Positions 1 through 13,070 are shown, counted from the first letter of the stretch. The stretch is 64,000 bases of DNA from Archilochus colubris (GCA_023079485.1 CM041083.1:156444552-156508551), one strand, 5' to 3'. Numbers and translations: made by a program. The notes: generated by a model from the sequence alone, not told the origin.

Positions 1-228
1 ACAAAGTTTTTCATTATATTTATGTGGAACCTTCTATGGTCCAGCTTGCACTCATTGCCTCTTGTCCTATCATTGGACATAACTAAGAAGAGCCTGGCTC
101 CATCCTTCTGGCACACAACCTTTACATATTTATAAACATTGAATGAAGACCACCCTTCATTCTCCTCCAAGCTAAAGAGACCCAGCTTCCCCAGTCTTTT
201 CTCATAAGGAAGATGTTCCACTCCCTTA

Positions 229-433
<205 letters not shown>

Positions 434-440
434 CCTTCCA

Positions 441-833
441 TCAGGATACCAGGTCCCTTTCCTCAGTCCCCAGCCTATACTGGTACCTGGGGTTGTTCTT
501 TCCCAGATGAAAGACTCGACATTTGCCCTTGTTGTAATTCATTACATTTCTCCCTGCCCAACTCTCCAGCCTGTCCAACCTGTCCAGGTCCCTCTGAATG
601 GCAGCACAGCCTTCTGATGTGTCAGCCACTTCACCCAGTTTTGTGTCATCAGCAAACTTGCTGACAGTGCACTCTGTTCCCTCATCCAGGTCATTGATGA
701 ATACATTGAATAGTACTGGTCCCAGTACTGACCCCTGAGAAACTCCACTAGAAACAAGTTTCCAACTAGACTCTGTCCCACTGGCTACAACTCTGTGACT
801 TTTATCCTTCAACAAGTTCCCAATCCACCTCAC
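441..833 (-). pseudogene. CR1 reverse-transcriptase domain relic (central RT motifs)
   Basis: This is the longest uninterrupted piece of the CR1 ORF2 relic, about 130 codons. QGSVLGP (about residues 33-39) and [12 protein letters not shown] (about 41-52) are RT core blocks, and FADD (residues 60-63) is the CR1 form of the catalytic YXDD box, carrying the two metal-binding aspartates. It ends in the [10 protein letters not shown] block typical of CR1 and then shifts frame. The catalytic aspartates are intact, but frameshifts on both sides mean that no full protein can be made. The first residue of this frame is not a real start; the frame is simply bounded by breaks. Confidence 0.93.
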
Positions 834-1040
834 TACCTGATCATCCAGGCCACACTTCTTCAGTTAAACAGTGAGGATGCTGTGGGAGACAGTGTCAAAT
901 GCCTTACTGAAACCAAGATAAAATATGTCTACTACTCTGCCATCATACATCTGGTTACACCTCCTAGAAGGCTATCAGGTTGGTCAAACACAATTTCCCT
1001 TTAGTAAAACCATGTTTATTGCTCCTTTCCTCTTGGAAAG

Positions 1041-2528
1041 GTGCAGGTAAATGCAAGTTTTGGGGAAAAAATATAAGTATTTCATATTTATCTGTGCGCC
1101 TGGTTTTGTTAATTGATGGGGTGGGGGAATATCTGGGTTTGTTCTCACAGCTTGTCCTCCTAGACTGCATGATGACCTTACACATAAATAAGGAACAAAT
1201 TTTACCATCAAAAAAGTGTCCAGAATTATCAAAATCATCACATACCTCATGTAAACATGCCTAGCTGACATATATCAATACTGACCTTGATTCACTGACA
1301 TCATCCGGACATGTGTGAGATAATCCAAATGCAAATTTTTGATCTAACAGAGTATATAAAGATGATGACAGAAGACTGTACTGCTGTTCCAAAACTAGCT
1401 GAAAGAAAAATTTAAGGAATAAAGTTTAATTTTCATTTAGCCAGGTTGTCTTGAGCAAAGCTAAAGTAAAGAATCAGAGGTGTAGATCAGCATTTCCCAG
1501 CCAACACACTTAACAGTGAGATCTTCAGCTTAATGGTCAACTCAGGTCTCTTCACCACTTGCAGATGCTTCCACTGTACAGAGGCCAAGATTGAGTCTGA
1601 ACTCTAACTTTGCCTTATTTGAAGCATCACCTTACCAGCAGATTTTTAAAGTGAGGAACACTGTAAGGAAATGAATAAGTGTGTGTGAGATAGCTCATAT
1701 AGCTGAAGCGATGCTAAATGCCTTGACAAACTAAGACATTAACTTTCTCTTGCTTTTATATTCTAGAAGGGCAAGAGCAATAACTGAGGACATTGAGCCA
1801 TCTGCAAGGAAGACTTATGTCCTCTCTCCTGCTTTACATGCTAGGCTAGAGGCCAACTATAAGAAAACATGAGCTCTTCAGCTTTACAAATGAATCTGGG
1901 TATTGCTCTGTGATCATGCATGTCCTATGTACCATAAAAGGTCCCAAGAAACTCTTGAAACTCTGAACGTGCAGCAGTGCACTCTTCCACTTTAAATGTT
2001 CTAAAAGCAGCTTGCAATATTGTTTTTGCTTGACCACCACAGGTTCAGAATGTTTTCTTCCTATGGCAATTAGGAACAAGCTACAATCCCTCTTTAGCAG
2101 TATGCACTCTAGATCTTAATCATTTATTTATACAGACATTTCCTCTTTACAAATAAATGTAGAGTGAAACAGAATAAATATTCATTTAAAAACCAAATGT
2201 TTATGTTTTATAAAATGCCTGTTTACCAGAAATTCTTCAAACAGAATGATGTTCTCCAGCTGCATGGAAGGTTTCCATTAAAATGCTTTTATATTCACTG
2301 CATTCACTACCATAGCAGAGTGACCCTCTGTTGGGTAATGAATGGGTTAGGGTTTCAGGTTACATCAAATCCTTCCTTCTATCTGTAACAGGAAAGCTGC
2401 GGTAGTGTAAATTAGCTGGTTAGCTGATGAAAGGGCATGATAACATCACAAGGAATGCAAAACTTGTTGATCTCTATGTACAATATAATGACAGATATTT
2501 CCTTTAGAAAAGCTTTCTTTAAAGAAGG
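1041..2528. other. Unique non-coding sequence
   Basis: I see no gene here. The sequence is AT-rich with frequent stops in all frames. A TATATAAAG string lies near 1352 and an AATAAA near 1418, but nothing else suggests a transcription unit. No repeat family was recognised. Confidence 0.6.
2344..2354 (+). repeat. Very short telomere-like string
   Basis: GGGTTAGGGTT is just under two units of the vertebrate telomere repeat. It is too short to be called an interstitial telomeric array and is listed only so that it is not over-read. Confidence 0.2.
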
Positions 2529-2551
2529 AAAAAAAAAAAAAAAAAAAAAAA
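2529..2551 (+). repeat. (A)23 homopolymer
   Basis: A run of 23 A residues. No retroposon body or target-site duplication was recognised upstream, so I treat it as a simple homopolymer and not as a retroposed tail. Confidence 0.9.
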
Positions 2552-5234
2552 GAAACCAATTTTATGTGATGGATAACATTAATAAGAGTATAGCAGTCTG
2601 CCAGGTAAGAAGTGCACTTCCTGACCCCTTTGGACTGATTTCCCTGACAGCAGCCTAGAAACATGCCTAAAGCACAGCCTGGTTGACAGCAATACCCTAG
2701 GCTCATCATTTGCATTGTATGATTTTCACATAGTTGCTTTCCAAAAAGGTTGCCTTCCCAGATATTTGAAATGCTTCCTACAATCATCACCCTGAAGGAA
2801 ATTAATATGCAAGAAGTAGACTGTCACTTCACTATTGCTCAGCAAATTAGGAGAAGGAGACAAAGACTGAGTCACAAATCTTCTGGAATATGCTTGCTGC
2901 TTTTCCAGCTTGGCCCCACCAGAGGCTTCCTCCTCCAATATCTTGATCTGCCTCTTACATCTACATCAGACAGGTGTTTTCTCCCTTTGACATCCATCAC
3001 CTAATGCTGTAAGATCTTCTGAGCAAGCCAGATACACAAAGTTTCTTCCTGGCTAAGTGGATCCCTCATACTCTTATCTGAGGACCAAAAAAATCTGTTG
3101 TGCAGTATGCCAGACTCATACATGTGACCTATCATGACACAAAAAGCTGGAATTCATTTATGATTTAAATTATTTCTTGCTGATAAAATATTTAACAGGA
3201 GGTTATTCAGATAATACTTGGCATATTTCCTGGAAACACTATGGTCCGTTCTTAAAGCATGTAAATAATTAATGATATTTTATAGAACACTGATTAGTGA
3301 GATCTTCATAGCACTCTAAATACATTCACAGGAAACCAACTTTTCCAATTCAAACCCAAATTAGTATCACACAAAAAACCCAATAAATAATAAATACAGG
3401 TCTCCTTCCGTTGGCACAGCAACAACAGCAAAGTAAAGACAAGCACTTTTTCAAGCCAAAGGATGAGGGAATTAGCTGTTTTGCTTCTTAGCAGAATCAA
3501 ACTGAGGTACACAGTTACTGATAAACTGGATTTTTGAGGTATAGTCTTTGAGGAGCAGAAAACAACACACTAGTGAAAGACGTACAAATGAAAATAACTT
3601 TGTGAAATGCTGATGATTATTTATTTACTATGATAATAAAATATCAAACTACAAAGTATGTGAATTATATGGTACTATACAACTCACTTTTATTACTACT
3701 GGTTAACCAATACCTTAATCCTAGTGATTTCAGTACAGACACTACTCAAGGAAACAATTGATAATGGGTACTTCTGGCTGTAAAATATTTAACATTCCAC
3801 AGTTTTCATTTAACATAAAGATTATAAAATAAGTTCCCCAAGTAATAAGCTAAGGTCTGATTTTTCCTATTTAATCTTTAGTTCTTATATGTCAAGGTCA
3901 TTTAGATTCATCAATCTCCTTCACATTCTAAAAATTAATTCATTGTTGAAGCCCAGTATTCTTCAGAGTATCCCATTCAAATCCAAATCATGAACAGTTT
4001 CTTTTTACAGTTTTCTTTTTTCCTTCCACTTTTGTTTTTTTTTCCATAACTCAATTTTAGTATTCTGTATCAGGGCAAAACAATGTACTTGTTATTGTTG
4101 TTATCAGAATTTCTCACTCTACTTTTATAAGATTTCTAATGAAATATGTTTTGATAAAAATTATTCATGTGAAGAAATATGATTTTATTAAAAATATTTG
4201 GTTTGCTGCAGAAATATGCAGGAAGTCATGCATTCATTTCATCCCAGAATCAACAATATAAACCTAATTCAGATGTCAGAATCTGAGCTGAAAGTGAACC
4301 CTGTTTTCTTTCCCCAGCCCTCGGGAAAAAGCAGCCAACTCAGGCTCCTGAAGGATGTGGACAGATATTGTGAAAGGTAGGGCCTCACCAAATGCCATTC
4401 TACTGGGGACATGGGAAAGGGAAGACTCAGAAAAGTCCATTGCCTGAGCACAGCTTTGGTCTGTTCCATGAGCAGAGGCAACATCTTTGCAAAGCCAGAG
4501 CTCTCAGAAAAGTCACTCAAGAAACATAAAAAGTCTAGCAAGTAGGGTGAATGAGCTAAATGATCTGATTCTCTCCAGCCCACCTTGTCAGAGAGAGATC
4601 TGAGTACTGGCTGGGCTTCCCTTCTGTAGATGGACCCTCTTCTGTTAAAAGAGGACTAGCCCCAAATTCTCCTCCAAAACCAACAGCTGTGAGCAGAGCA
4701 CAGTGTCAGGGTCAGGGCAAGGTAGGCATGATAGCAGGGGGTAGCCTTCAGGCTTCACCTTTTCTAAACACTTCAAACAGTTCCTGATAGGGGAAGAAAC
4801 CATCACATGGATTGGGAGTGGGTGGGTGATGCTCAGTGAGCAGCAGAGGGGAAAAAAGACTGCTAAGGTGTAAGCAGCTGTAGCACAAGTGGGTTTGTTT
4901 TCTTTACTTGATTTGTTTATTTTTCTATAGCCCACTCTGTCTTGACCCCCTTGCTATACAGCTATACAGCCTGGCTTTATGGCAGTTCTGGTCGACCTGT
5001 TTTAAGTGACCACCCATGAGGCCAGCAAATCTAAACCATTTTTAAGGGATGTGTTTTATACAAAGACAAAAATAAAATGTCCTTGGACACCATGACATGC
5101 CACTTTAAAATAATTGCCTAATAACAAGCACATTCAAGATTTTGGTTAACATTTAATTGAACTGTGTGACAGTATAACAAAAAGCTGGAAATGATGTTTG
5201 AAAAGGGACTGCTAGAATGATTTTTCCAGAAAAT

Positions 5235-5286
5235 GTTTTGTGGTTTGTTTTTTGATTTTTTTGTTTATTTGTTTTGGTTTGGTTTT
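5235..5286 (+). repeat. T/G-rich low-complexity tract
   Basis: Interrupted runs of T with GTTT and GGTTT units. It is the complementary-strand version of the A/C-rich tracts found elsewhere in the window. Confidence 0.8.
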
Positions 5287-6365
5287 AGAATAATAACTTT
5301 TTGTGTGGTTTAGCAAGACAGATACCCTCAAAACACAGGCACTCAAAGATGAGGGTTATTTTAGAATTTTTAAGCCAACACAAATGATGTCTGTACTTGA
5401 TAGCACTTGTCAGGTAAGCAAGTTAACTACTTGACACTGAGGTCTCACAAAGGTGAGAATTCTTCTGAGTTTTCCATTATATATATTTATATAAACTATT
5501 CTATTTTAGATCTATGCTATGAGCTTGACAGTGGTAGTAATGCAAGCATGGCTCCACTTAAACAAATGTGGATAAAACATGTGTACTGTCTGAAAGAAGA
5601 TAAAACCTCCATATCTTTAATCCTTGCCTCTGAAAGGCTAATAATTTAACAATATAAAACAGAAAGAAAACAACATGCAGAATACTGTGTTGCTATTTTA
5701 TGTTAAGTTCAAATACTGTACATAAAAGCTACATGCTGGGAGTTTTCTTTTGAGGAAAACATTATACCTTCAAAAAACATTTGTGAAATAGAAAGAACAT
5801 ATCACACTCTTTAAATATAAATGCTTTCAGTAGCTTACTTGAAGAGAAGAAAATATTCTCTGAATAGTCAATGTTTTTTAAGTCTAAACTTTTTTTACTT
5901 ATCTGTGCTTCCTACATAAACTGCTCGTTTTAATGTGCACCTGAAGAGCTGCATTTTTTTGTTACCTACTGTGATCTATGGTGTCACAGAGCCAGTACTT
6001 GGTGGAGAATGTCCTTTAAATCCCTTTACTATGTCCCTTTAATTCTCCTTTTACACACTACAAACTGACATTCCTATGGGGTTGCTTCCTGACACCTGTT
6101 TCATGGGAGGAGCAGAGATTGCAATCAAATAAGTGCAAATAACTTCAGCTTCCTGGCTAGACTATCAGGCTATCAGCTCTAAAGGATCACTTTTGTGTGG
6201 CTTGTGCTCCCAGCAATGGGTAAAATGCATCTTTAAGGTCTTGTACTAACAATTCTTGTAATGAGGAAGGTAGTGATTGGAGTTGTGCCTAACAACATCG
6301 AGCAAAAATTTTGTGATTGTATCTCCAACCTTAAATGTAAGGACACAGAATAATCAGTAAATCTC

Positions 6366-6381
6366 TAGTGCCCCCTATTCC
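6366..6381 (-). promoter_or_regulatory. CTCF-like site (partial match)
   Basis: On the minus strand the core TAGGGGGCACTA fits the 3' part of the CTCF consensus (CCASYAGRKGGCRSTR) at 13 of 16 positions. The mismatches are at positions 1, 2 and 4. Such matches occur by chance, and occupancy is unknown. Confidence 0.22.
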
Positions 6382-7145
6382 TGGATAACCTGTGGAAGTA
6401 TCAGATGCCTCTTTTTTCATTGCTAGCTTTTTAATGTACTGTTACTGTCTAGTAGAGTTCTTTTCTCTTAACACATATTCGTCTTCTTGCTGTTAGACTA
6501 AAGCATGGCTTAGGAGGCCTAGTTGCTTTTAGGTAGGTTTTCTAAGACTGAGATCAATTACTCCCTTTGCTTACTACACATTTACTGTAAGTGCTTCACA
6601 GCCTAGACCCCAGAGAAGGCCAGCTCAGTTACTGTGGAGACCTAAATGCATGCAGGAAAGGGATTAGGTGCTGATTGATACAGACAGTCAATTAGTACTT
6701 CAAAGGGAAGCTGACTCCTTGTTTTATGCACACAAAACATGGGATAAAAGATTGTAGTTTGATGTCTTGTAATCTCTGTTGCTTCAGTGTTGACCAGAAC
6801 AGCATGATATTGGAAGGTTTCTCGGAAGTTAAAAGAGTCCCACATTGGTTCCTAATGGAATGGAAGCACTAAGAGAAACAATGACATAGTGTGATGTGTA
6901 CACACTAGCTTTCCTAAAGTATTTCAGGCTGCAGTGACTCTCTGGGACTCAGTCTGTTCAAGTCAAAAGCATACTTAATCTCTGTGATGTGCTGATCAAA
7001 CCTTCAACTGTCAGGTCAAATTATTTCCACAAAACCAGTTCTATTTATGATTAATTAAAATTTCTTCTTGATTGCATACAGTCCTTTTTAATGTATAATC
7101 CCTTCATTGTGAAGTGATTGAGAGTATGGGCCCAATCCCTAAAAT

Positions 7146-7159
7146 AAAAAAAAAAAAAA
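7146..7159 (+). repeat. (A)14 homopolymer
   Basis: A simple A-run within AT-rich unique DNA, with no associated element seen. Confidence 0.85.
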
Positions 7160-9203
7160 GAATTATTTCAGTGCATGTTATGCCTATGTTGAGATGCATT
7201 AAATTCAGCCACTTGATAAAGGAAACAAAAACCATAAATCTAAAATTATAACAAGTAAACCAATATACTATAAAGGAAGATTTTTATTCATGGTGACTGT
7301 ATATCTAAAATTCCATTGTGCACCTTCCTTTGCACCACTGTGCACATTTTTTCCTTTAAAAGGACCATTTGTATGTCAGCTTTGCAATAAATTGATCTTT
7401 GTGGATATGTTTTCAAGTGCTGGTCTCCATTCTTCTCAAAGTAGCAAAACATCAAATTAATATGTAACTGTAAACTACAAACTTCAAGGAAATATTTTGT
7501 GTTTTATACACAGTACATTTGGGTTCAGTCAATTAAGGAATATAAAAAATGAATGGAATTATTTAAGGATATGATAGCTAAAAATATGATAAATTATTCA
7601 TACGTTATTTTTATTCTTTCTAAATTGTTCCGTTTCTTCCTCCTCATCCTTTTCCTTCCCCTGCTCCTCCTCCTTTTGAAAAAAATCTTGCAATTCTCTC
7701 TTAACGTTTGTTAACTATCCATTAGATCTATTTGTTCTGTCTCTCTTCTGAGACAAATATAAGGGAATTCCTATCCAAATGAGTTTAAGAATTAAAAAGA
7801 GAGAACAAAATCTAGGAGAGATCTTTTGAGCCATCCAAATTCAAAAGTTCAGTCAAAACATCTAAGTAAGAAGGGGAGGAGTGCTAGATTCATCTCACCT
7901 AACTTTAGGTAATTAATATTTAGGTATCTACATGTGAACCAGACATCCTGTATGAAAAACTTCACAGGCAGTGAAATAAATAAGAACTTTTAGAGGATGA
8001 TCATGTTGATCTATTTTAGATATCTGCATTAGAATGAAAGAGCTTGCTCTCTGCAATGCTAAAACATCTCCATTTTATCAGAAATATCCCATCAGAATCT
8101 GATTATCCTTGAGTTTGTATAGAATAAGGTATACAGAAGGTCATAAGCAAGTTAAGCAAATTCATTCCGAACTCTAATTTAACCTAATATTTGAACTGCC
8201 TTCAGCAGAAAGTTGTCTTTCTGAATTGCTTGTCAGAGAAATCTAATACAATAAGCTTTTTTGTTTACATTCATTTCCTATTTTGTCTACTAAACACAAG
8301 AGATTTTCTAGAAACAGAAGATATAGTGATAATTTTGTATAATAACGGATTGCAGATTGCTCTCAGGATGTGTTAAAAATGTGATTAAACAAAAAACTGT
8401 ATGAAAAAAATGCATTCAAAGTAATTTATTAATTAGTATGGATTAGTCTAAAATAATGAGAGAAAATTATATTTCTCATCAAACTAACAAGCTATGTCTC
8501 AAGTTTTTATAGTTTTGATGACATTGTTTTGCTCTGAGCATCATAAGCACTGTTATTGCCAATCTGCTGTGATATATGTGCTTTCCTATCAGCTGTTCCA
8601 GCACACCTATAGAGGCTTTCTTCCTTTGAAACTATGTGAAAAGTTTCTCCCTTTTTAAAAAAGTTCAGAGTTCACCAACATGACATCTTAGCAGTTTCCA
8701 TGTCTTCATATGCATATTGTCTAGCCTAGCCCAGGGAAAACTTTTCCTCAGTGTAGCAGCCAGAGTGATACTACAGCACAGATAATGTGGAAAAAACTAT
8801 ACCTGAGAACACAGAGAAGAAGAAGAGTTTTTGATGCTTTCTGGTTTTCAGATGCAATGTCACATTGTGTGTGCATTATGTTACTGGGTTTTGTTTCTGT
8901 CACTATGTAACAGAATGACTTGGAATTTTAATTGCTCCTGTCTTACTATTACCTATATCCAGTGCTGGTGCTGTGATAGCACTGTGATAACGTGTTCTAA
9001 AGGGTAGAAACAAATAAGCACCTTTTCACTGTTGAAAAGTTAAAATGTACATCAACACTCCTCTGGGGAGGCTGAGATCAACTGACAGAGAATGTTACCT
9101 AGAGGATAGGACTCACTATACCACACAGAAACAATTTTTGAGGTACAGAGTACAACCAGCTCTTAAGAGTGACTGTGGAAGTAAGAGAGCTAACTTCCAG
9201 TAT

Positions 9204-9570
9204 CATAGAATCATAGAATTGGCTGGGTTGGAAGGGACCTCAGAAATCATCGAGTCCAACCCTTTTACCACCGTTGCGGTTGCTAGACTATGGCACTGAG
9301 TGCCACATCCAGTCTCTTTTTAAATAGCTCCAGGGACGGAGAATCCACTACTTCCCTGGGCAGCCCATTCCAATGTTTGATCACTCTCTCGGTAAAGAAA
9401 TTCTTTCTAATATCTAACCTAAATTTCCCCTGGCACAACTTAAAACCATGCCCTCTTGTCTTGTTGAAAGTCATCTGGCAAAAGAGACCAACGTCCACCC
9501 GGTTACAACCTCCTTTCAGGTAGTTGTAGACAGCGATGAGGTCTCCCCTGAGCCTCCTCTTCTCCAGGCT
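9204..9570 (-). mobile_element. CR1 LINE 3' end, heavily 5'-truncated
   Basis: The plus strand opens with CATAGAATCATAGAAT, the reverse complement of the CR1 terminal ATTCTATG-type repeat, followed by the usual TTGGAAGGGACCT context. The copy is therefore inserted in minus orientation with its 3' end at 9204. It keeps only the short 3' UTR and the last 80 or so codons of ORF2. The break near 9570 is where CR1 similarity stops and is approximate. Its good preservation suggests a fairly recent insertion compared with the other copies here. Confidence 0.95.
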
Positions 9571-9594
9571 GATATTCATCTCCATCTGTGACAA
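9283..9594 (-). pseudogene. CR1 ORF2 C-terminal relic
   Basis: The frame carries the conserved CR1 carboxy terminus: [19 protein letters not shown] (about residues 11-29), then [38 protein letters not shown] and FKKRLDVAL. The reading frame is intact over this piece, but everything upstream (endonuclease and RT) is missing. The first dozen or so residues probably derive from flanking DNA. It is non-functional. Confidence 0.92.
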
Positions 9595-10115
9595 CTCTTG
9601 TTTTGTTCCTTTTTAATCTTCATTTATTTAGCACTGATTCAGGTCTACTGAAAGAACAGAACAATAAGGTGTGCCCAGATGTTTCAAAACAGCTGTTTTG
9701 TCTGTGGCTTTAGAAGAGAAGACCATCTTGAAACCATTCAAAAAGCAATTCCTGAGACATTAACTGAAACAAATTTCTTGGGGGAAAAAAAAATTTAGAA
9801 AGCCATACTTCAGATCAGTTGAGTCTTAGCTCAAGGACATAATAGGAAACTAAAATGAAGCAACCATATCAACCATATGAACAAGAAAAAAAAAAAAAAA
9901 TGTGGAAACACCTAGACTAAGAAATAGTCCTTTCAAGTTCAAAAATCAAAATGCAGAAGAGCTGCATAAAAACTTTCTCATTTAATCCAGCAACAATATT
10001 TTTTGTTACACACTATGTCTGCTAAGATTTTTGTCAGAATTTCTCATGTTGCTCTGATTAAAACATCTGTTTCCCACAGCTCTTCTAGTAACTGCACCAT
10101 AGAAAAGCATTATAG
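9571..10115. other. Unique non-coding sequence
   Basis: No gene seen. The stretch contains a two-copy 9-bp tandem (CAACCATAT at 9861-9878) and an A-run at 9886-9900. Confidence 0.6.
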
Positions 10116-10190
10116 GCCAATATAGTATATAGTATTGGCAAATACTATATATGCCAATATACTATATAGTATTGGCATAGTAGCCAATAT
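10116..10190. repeat. AT-rich palindromic repeat cluster
   Basis: Two 24-nt near-palindromes (10116-10139 and 10153-10176) each begin GCCAATAT and end GTATTGGC. They are separated by an AT spacer that is itself largely complementary to them, and a third GCCAATAT half-site lies at 10183-10190. The whole block can fold into alternative hairpins or a cruciform. The GCCAAT halves are also CCAAT-box/NF1-like half-sites in both orientations. It could be a small expanded AT palindrome or the remains of a short inverted-repeat element. Confidence 0.75.
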
Positions 10191-11009
10191 CAGAATAGCA
10201 CCACTAAAGCAGCAGTATGGTGGAGAATATCACACAAACACTCACCCTATAGTGACATTTCAGTACCAGTTGCATTTTTTATTCTGCGCACACAGGCTAA
10301 AGAGTCCCCCTGCTTCCAGCCCCTGCAAGCAATGTCTGTACTGCTAAAACACTATATTCCAGGGAAGAATACATTTCCATCCCATCCGTTGTCTCTCCTA
10401 TCCCTGGCTTGGGCTGTTTGCTTCAAAAAAGTAATATGTAAAGGACTACATGTGAGTGATTAGGTCCACTTAGCAAACTGTGCCAAGCAGGAAATCCTAT
10501 CTGATCTGGTAATTACCCTTACTTAAGTAGTGCTAGCAACATTTTTCCTGAATCTGAAGCAATTTCAAGGAGGAGTTTTCAGGTGAGAAATAAATGATGC
10601 TGGGATGTTCAGCAGTATGATTTGAGTACAAACCTAAGATGGCTGCTTCTACATACAGACTTTGTTGAATGCTGCTCTCCTGAAAGAACATAACATTTTG
10701 AGAGAGCATAACATTTTGAGACAGGGTTGACTTGAAAGTCCCTTCTGCCTGTGTACTACAGTTCTCAGTTCAGTCAGTCGTGTTGAACCAACTATTTCCT
10801 CCATAGCTTGATGTATTTTCTGAATAGCACCACACATTCAGTTTCGCACTGACACTACACTAACTCATAAAACACAAGTCTTGAGGGACCATTGACTGTT
10901 TTGCCACAGACCTCCATGCCCAGCAACATTTACCTCATCAATCTCATGGCAGCTAGACAAAGAATAAAGTTGGGTAGTTTCTCTCTTCACTTCCCAATTC
11001 CCCCCACAC
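10191..11009. other. Unique non-coding sequence
   Basis: No gene or repeat family was recognised apart from a small 18-bp tandem duplication, listed separately. Confidence 0.55.
10689..10724 (+). repeat. 18-bp tandem duplication, two copies
   Basis: Two adjacent copies of a unit beginning CATAACATTTTGAGA, differing only near the unit ends. It looks like a small replication-slippage duplication. Confidence 0.85.
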
Positions 11010-11060
11010 CAAAACAGAACAAACAAACAAACAAAAAAACCCAAACAAAAAAATAAAAAG
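11010..11060 (+). repeat. A/C-rich (CAAA)n tract
   Basis: Low-complexity (CAAA)n followed by seven A, CCC and further A-rich DNA. A 29-nt stretch (11018-11046) is identical to 14103-14131. Confidence 0.85.
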
Positions 11061-12805
11061 ACATAGTGGTGCAAGAAAACTTCCACAAAGCCAATTTCTA
11101 CCTATTAGAAAACTGACAGTACCTGCTGTGTTCTGCTTTTAACCCAGCACAGTTTCATGGGAAAGATGTTAAGGTCATCATGCAAAATGTTTACAGTTTT
11201 GATCCAGTTAGCATGAAAAATGGGTTTGTGTTTGAGAGCACAAGCAGGTAAACTGGAACTTCTGATTTACTCCCTAAAGCATTCATAATACTTCTCTGTG
11301 TTCCATGGGTTTTTTTTGTAGAGATACCAATCCTGGATCTCCGTATGCTAGCAGTGGAAATTAGGGAAAGGCACATTGCAGTGACAACACTTCTGGCTCT
11401 GCATGAGACAATTTAGGCTTGAGAGCACTGTGACTGCATTTATTCACTGTTAACTGCCTGAGTCTGAGTTAATTTAAGGTTTTCAAAATGGTGCTACATT
11501 CTGTGCTGGATATAACCTTAGACCTTTCAATTTTTTCAAGTCTAATATTCAGTTTTCCTGTTATTCGTGATATACCCCTATAGACTACTAAGCACTGGAA
11601 TTTCCACCTTTCTCTTGATCGTCAGATCTATACCAGTCTGAACTACTGAACTGCTCAGAATCAAGTCCCAGCAGGATTAGCAAAACATACATTTCTTTGA
11701 ATTGCTCAATTTTAGAAATGAATCAGTGAGCACTTTCATCTTCAATAGAAGAACACCACTGGAGCAGACCGCTCAAGATTCAGGCTATCAGATTTAAGTC
11801 CCCAGGTCGTACAAAGAATGAATTTCTTCCACTTGGAGGTGGGACTAAAAATGTCATCATCTGTATGGAGTACTTGCTTGTTGAAATTTATTAATCTGTC
11901 ATAAGCAATAACTTTTCCATAATGTGGTTCTCTGTGGTGAGACCCCACAACACACAGGCAAGAGTCCAACAAACACTGAAGCTTAACTCCTTTCTTTACA
12001 ATGTCCCACTTATCACTTGGGAATTTATTCCCACTTCCTTGGCATCTACCTTTACAGTTTTTAACCCTGCATGAGAGTTAGGGATCCTAGTATGCTGATG
12101 TTTTAGGGCAGCTGGCATATTAACTTGGTTCTTTGTCAGGGCATTAGGTTCTCCACGCTGCACAGCACCTAATAAAGTCGGAGCTTCTGACGAATGACTG
12201 AATCACATATCCTAATAGAATCTCACAATTAACATGCTCCAATTTATTATAAAAACAATCACCTCTGTTTAGCCTCAGTTGTTTCTCTTTACAGGTATGC
12301 AGTAGCGGCACTTTCCCTCCACATAGATTATATAAAGCCTGGCTCCAAAAGGGAAGAAGACTGAGTTCTGTGCCAGATTTTTTTTCCTCTGTGGTTGGTC
12401 CTGGCTGCTCTGTCCACTGTGGTGTGTATGTGATGGCAGTGAAGGTTCTTGCCTCATTCAACACTGAGAGTTTAATTCTCCTATATCCAACATAGCCCAG
12501 GCTCCACCTCTTCTGGTTAGTGCTCTAGTTTTCTGTATCATGCAGAAAAAAGGCAGCCACCAAGTGCCCTTTTCCATACAGAACCAACATGGACTTAGAT
12601 GAAGTTCACCATGTCAACTGTCCCCAAGTAGACATACTCTCCTGACACTTCCTTTTGTCTACCAGTACTGAAAAAAGACATGGGTACCTATATTAGATAG
12701 GATGCATCTTGCAACACAGCTGTTGGAGCACTATCAAACCCAGAAAAGTCACTCACATTGTCTAGTGCTGTATTTCAAGAAAGATCTTTAAGAGCTTCAC
12801 AGTGT
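11061..12805. other. Unique non-coding sequence
   Basis: No gene recognised. Short frames on both strands near 11742-12464 resemble no known family and lack supporting splice sites or codon bias that I can see. Confidence 0.55.
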
Positions 12806-12877
12806 CTGTAGATCCATTTTATCTGTAGATCTTCAGCTGTAGACTGTAGATCTTCACAGTCCTGTAGATCCATTTTA
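12806..12877 (+). repeat. Shuffled short repeats built on CTGTAGATC
   Basis: CTGTAGATCCATTTTA occurs at 12806-12821 and again at 12862-12877. Between them CTGTAGATCTTCA occurs at 12823-12835 and 12844-12856, with a further CTGTAG at 12838. The A-B-B-A arrangement points to nested slippage or duplication events. Confidence 0.8.
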
Positions 12878-13046
12878 GCATAAAGAACCGAAAGCTATTA
12901 AACACCTCAACATAATGGGTTTTATATTCTGCAAGCACCCTTTCTCATACCATCATTGATGTTAATGGACTTTGTTGTTCTTATGTAAGAACAGCATAAT
13001 ATATTTTGAGATGTTACAGGGTTTGTTTTATTTTTCTTCTTATGGC

Positions 13047-13070
13047 TTTTTTTTTTCTTTTTTTCTTTCT
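13047..13070 (+). repeat. T-rich low-complexity tract
   Basis: Pyrimidine tract of T with scattered C. It is part of a wider T-rich patch from 13021 to 13110. Confidence 0.75.

Larger units (their letters stand above)
2552..9203. other. Unique AT-rich non-coding sequence
   Basis: About 6.6 kb without a recognisable gene or interspersed repeat. Nominal open frames are at most about 100 codons, overlap each other on opposite strands and resemble no family known to me. The stretch holds a T/G-rich tract (5235-5286), an A-run (7146-7159) and one CTCF-like match (6366-6381), listed separately. It could be intronic or intergenic; the sequence does not say which. Confidence 0.6.

Noticed and set aside
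2344..2354. Telomere-like GGGTTAGGGTT
   Set aside because: Fewer than two full units; expected by chance.
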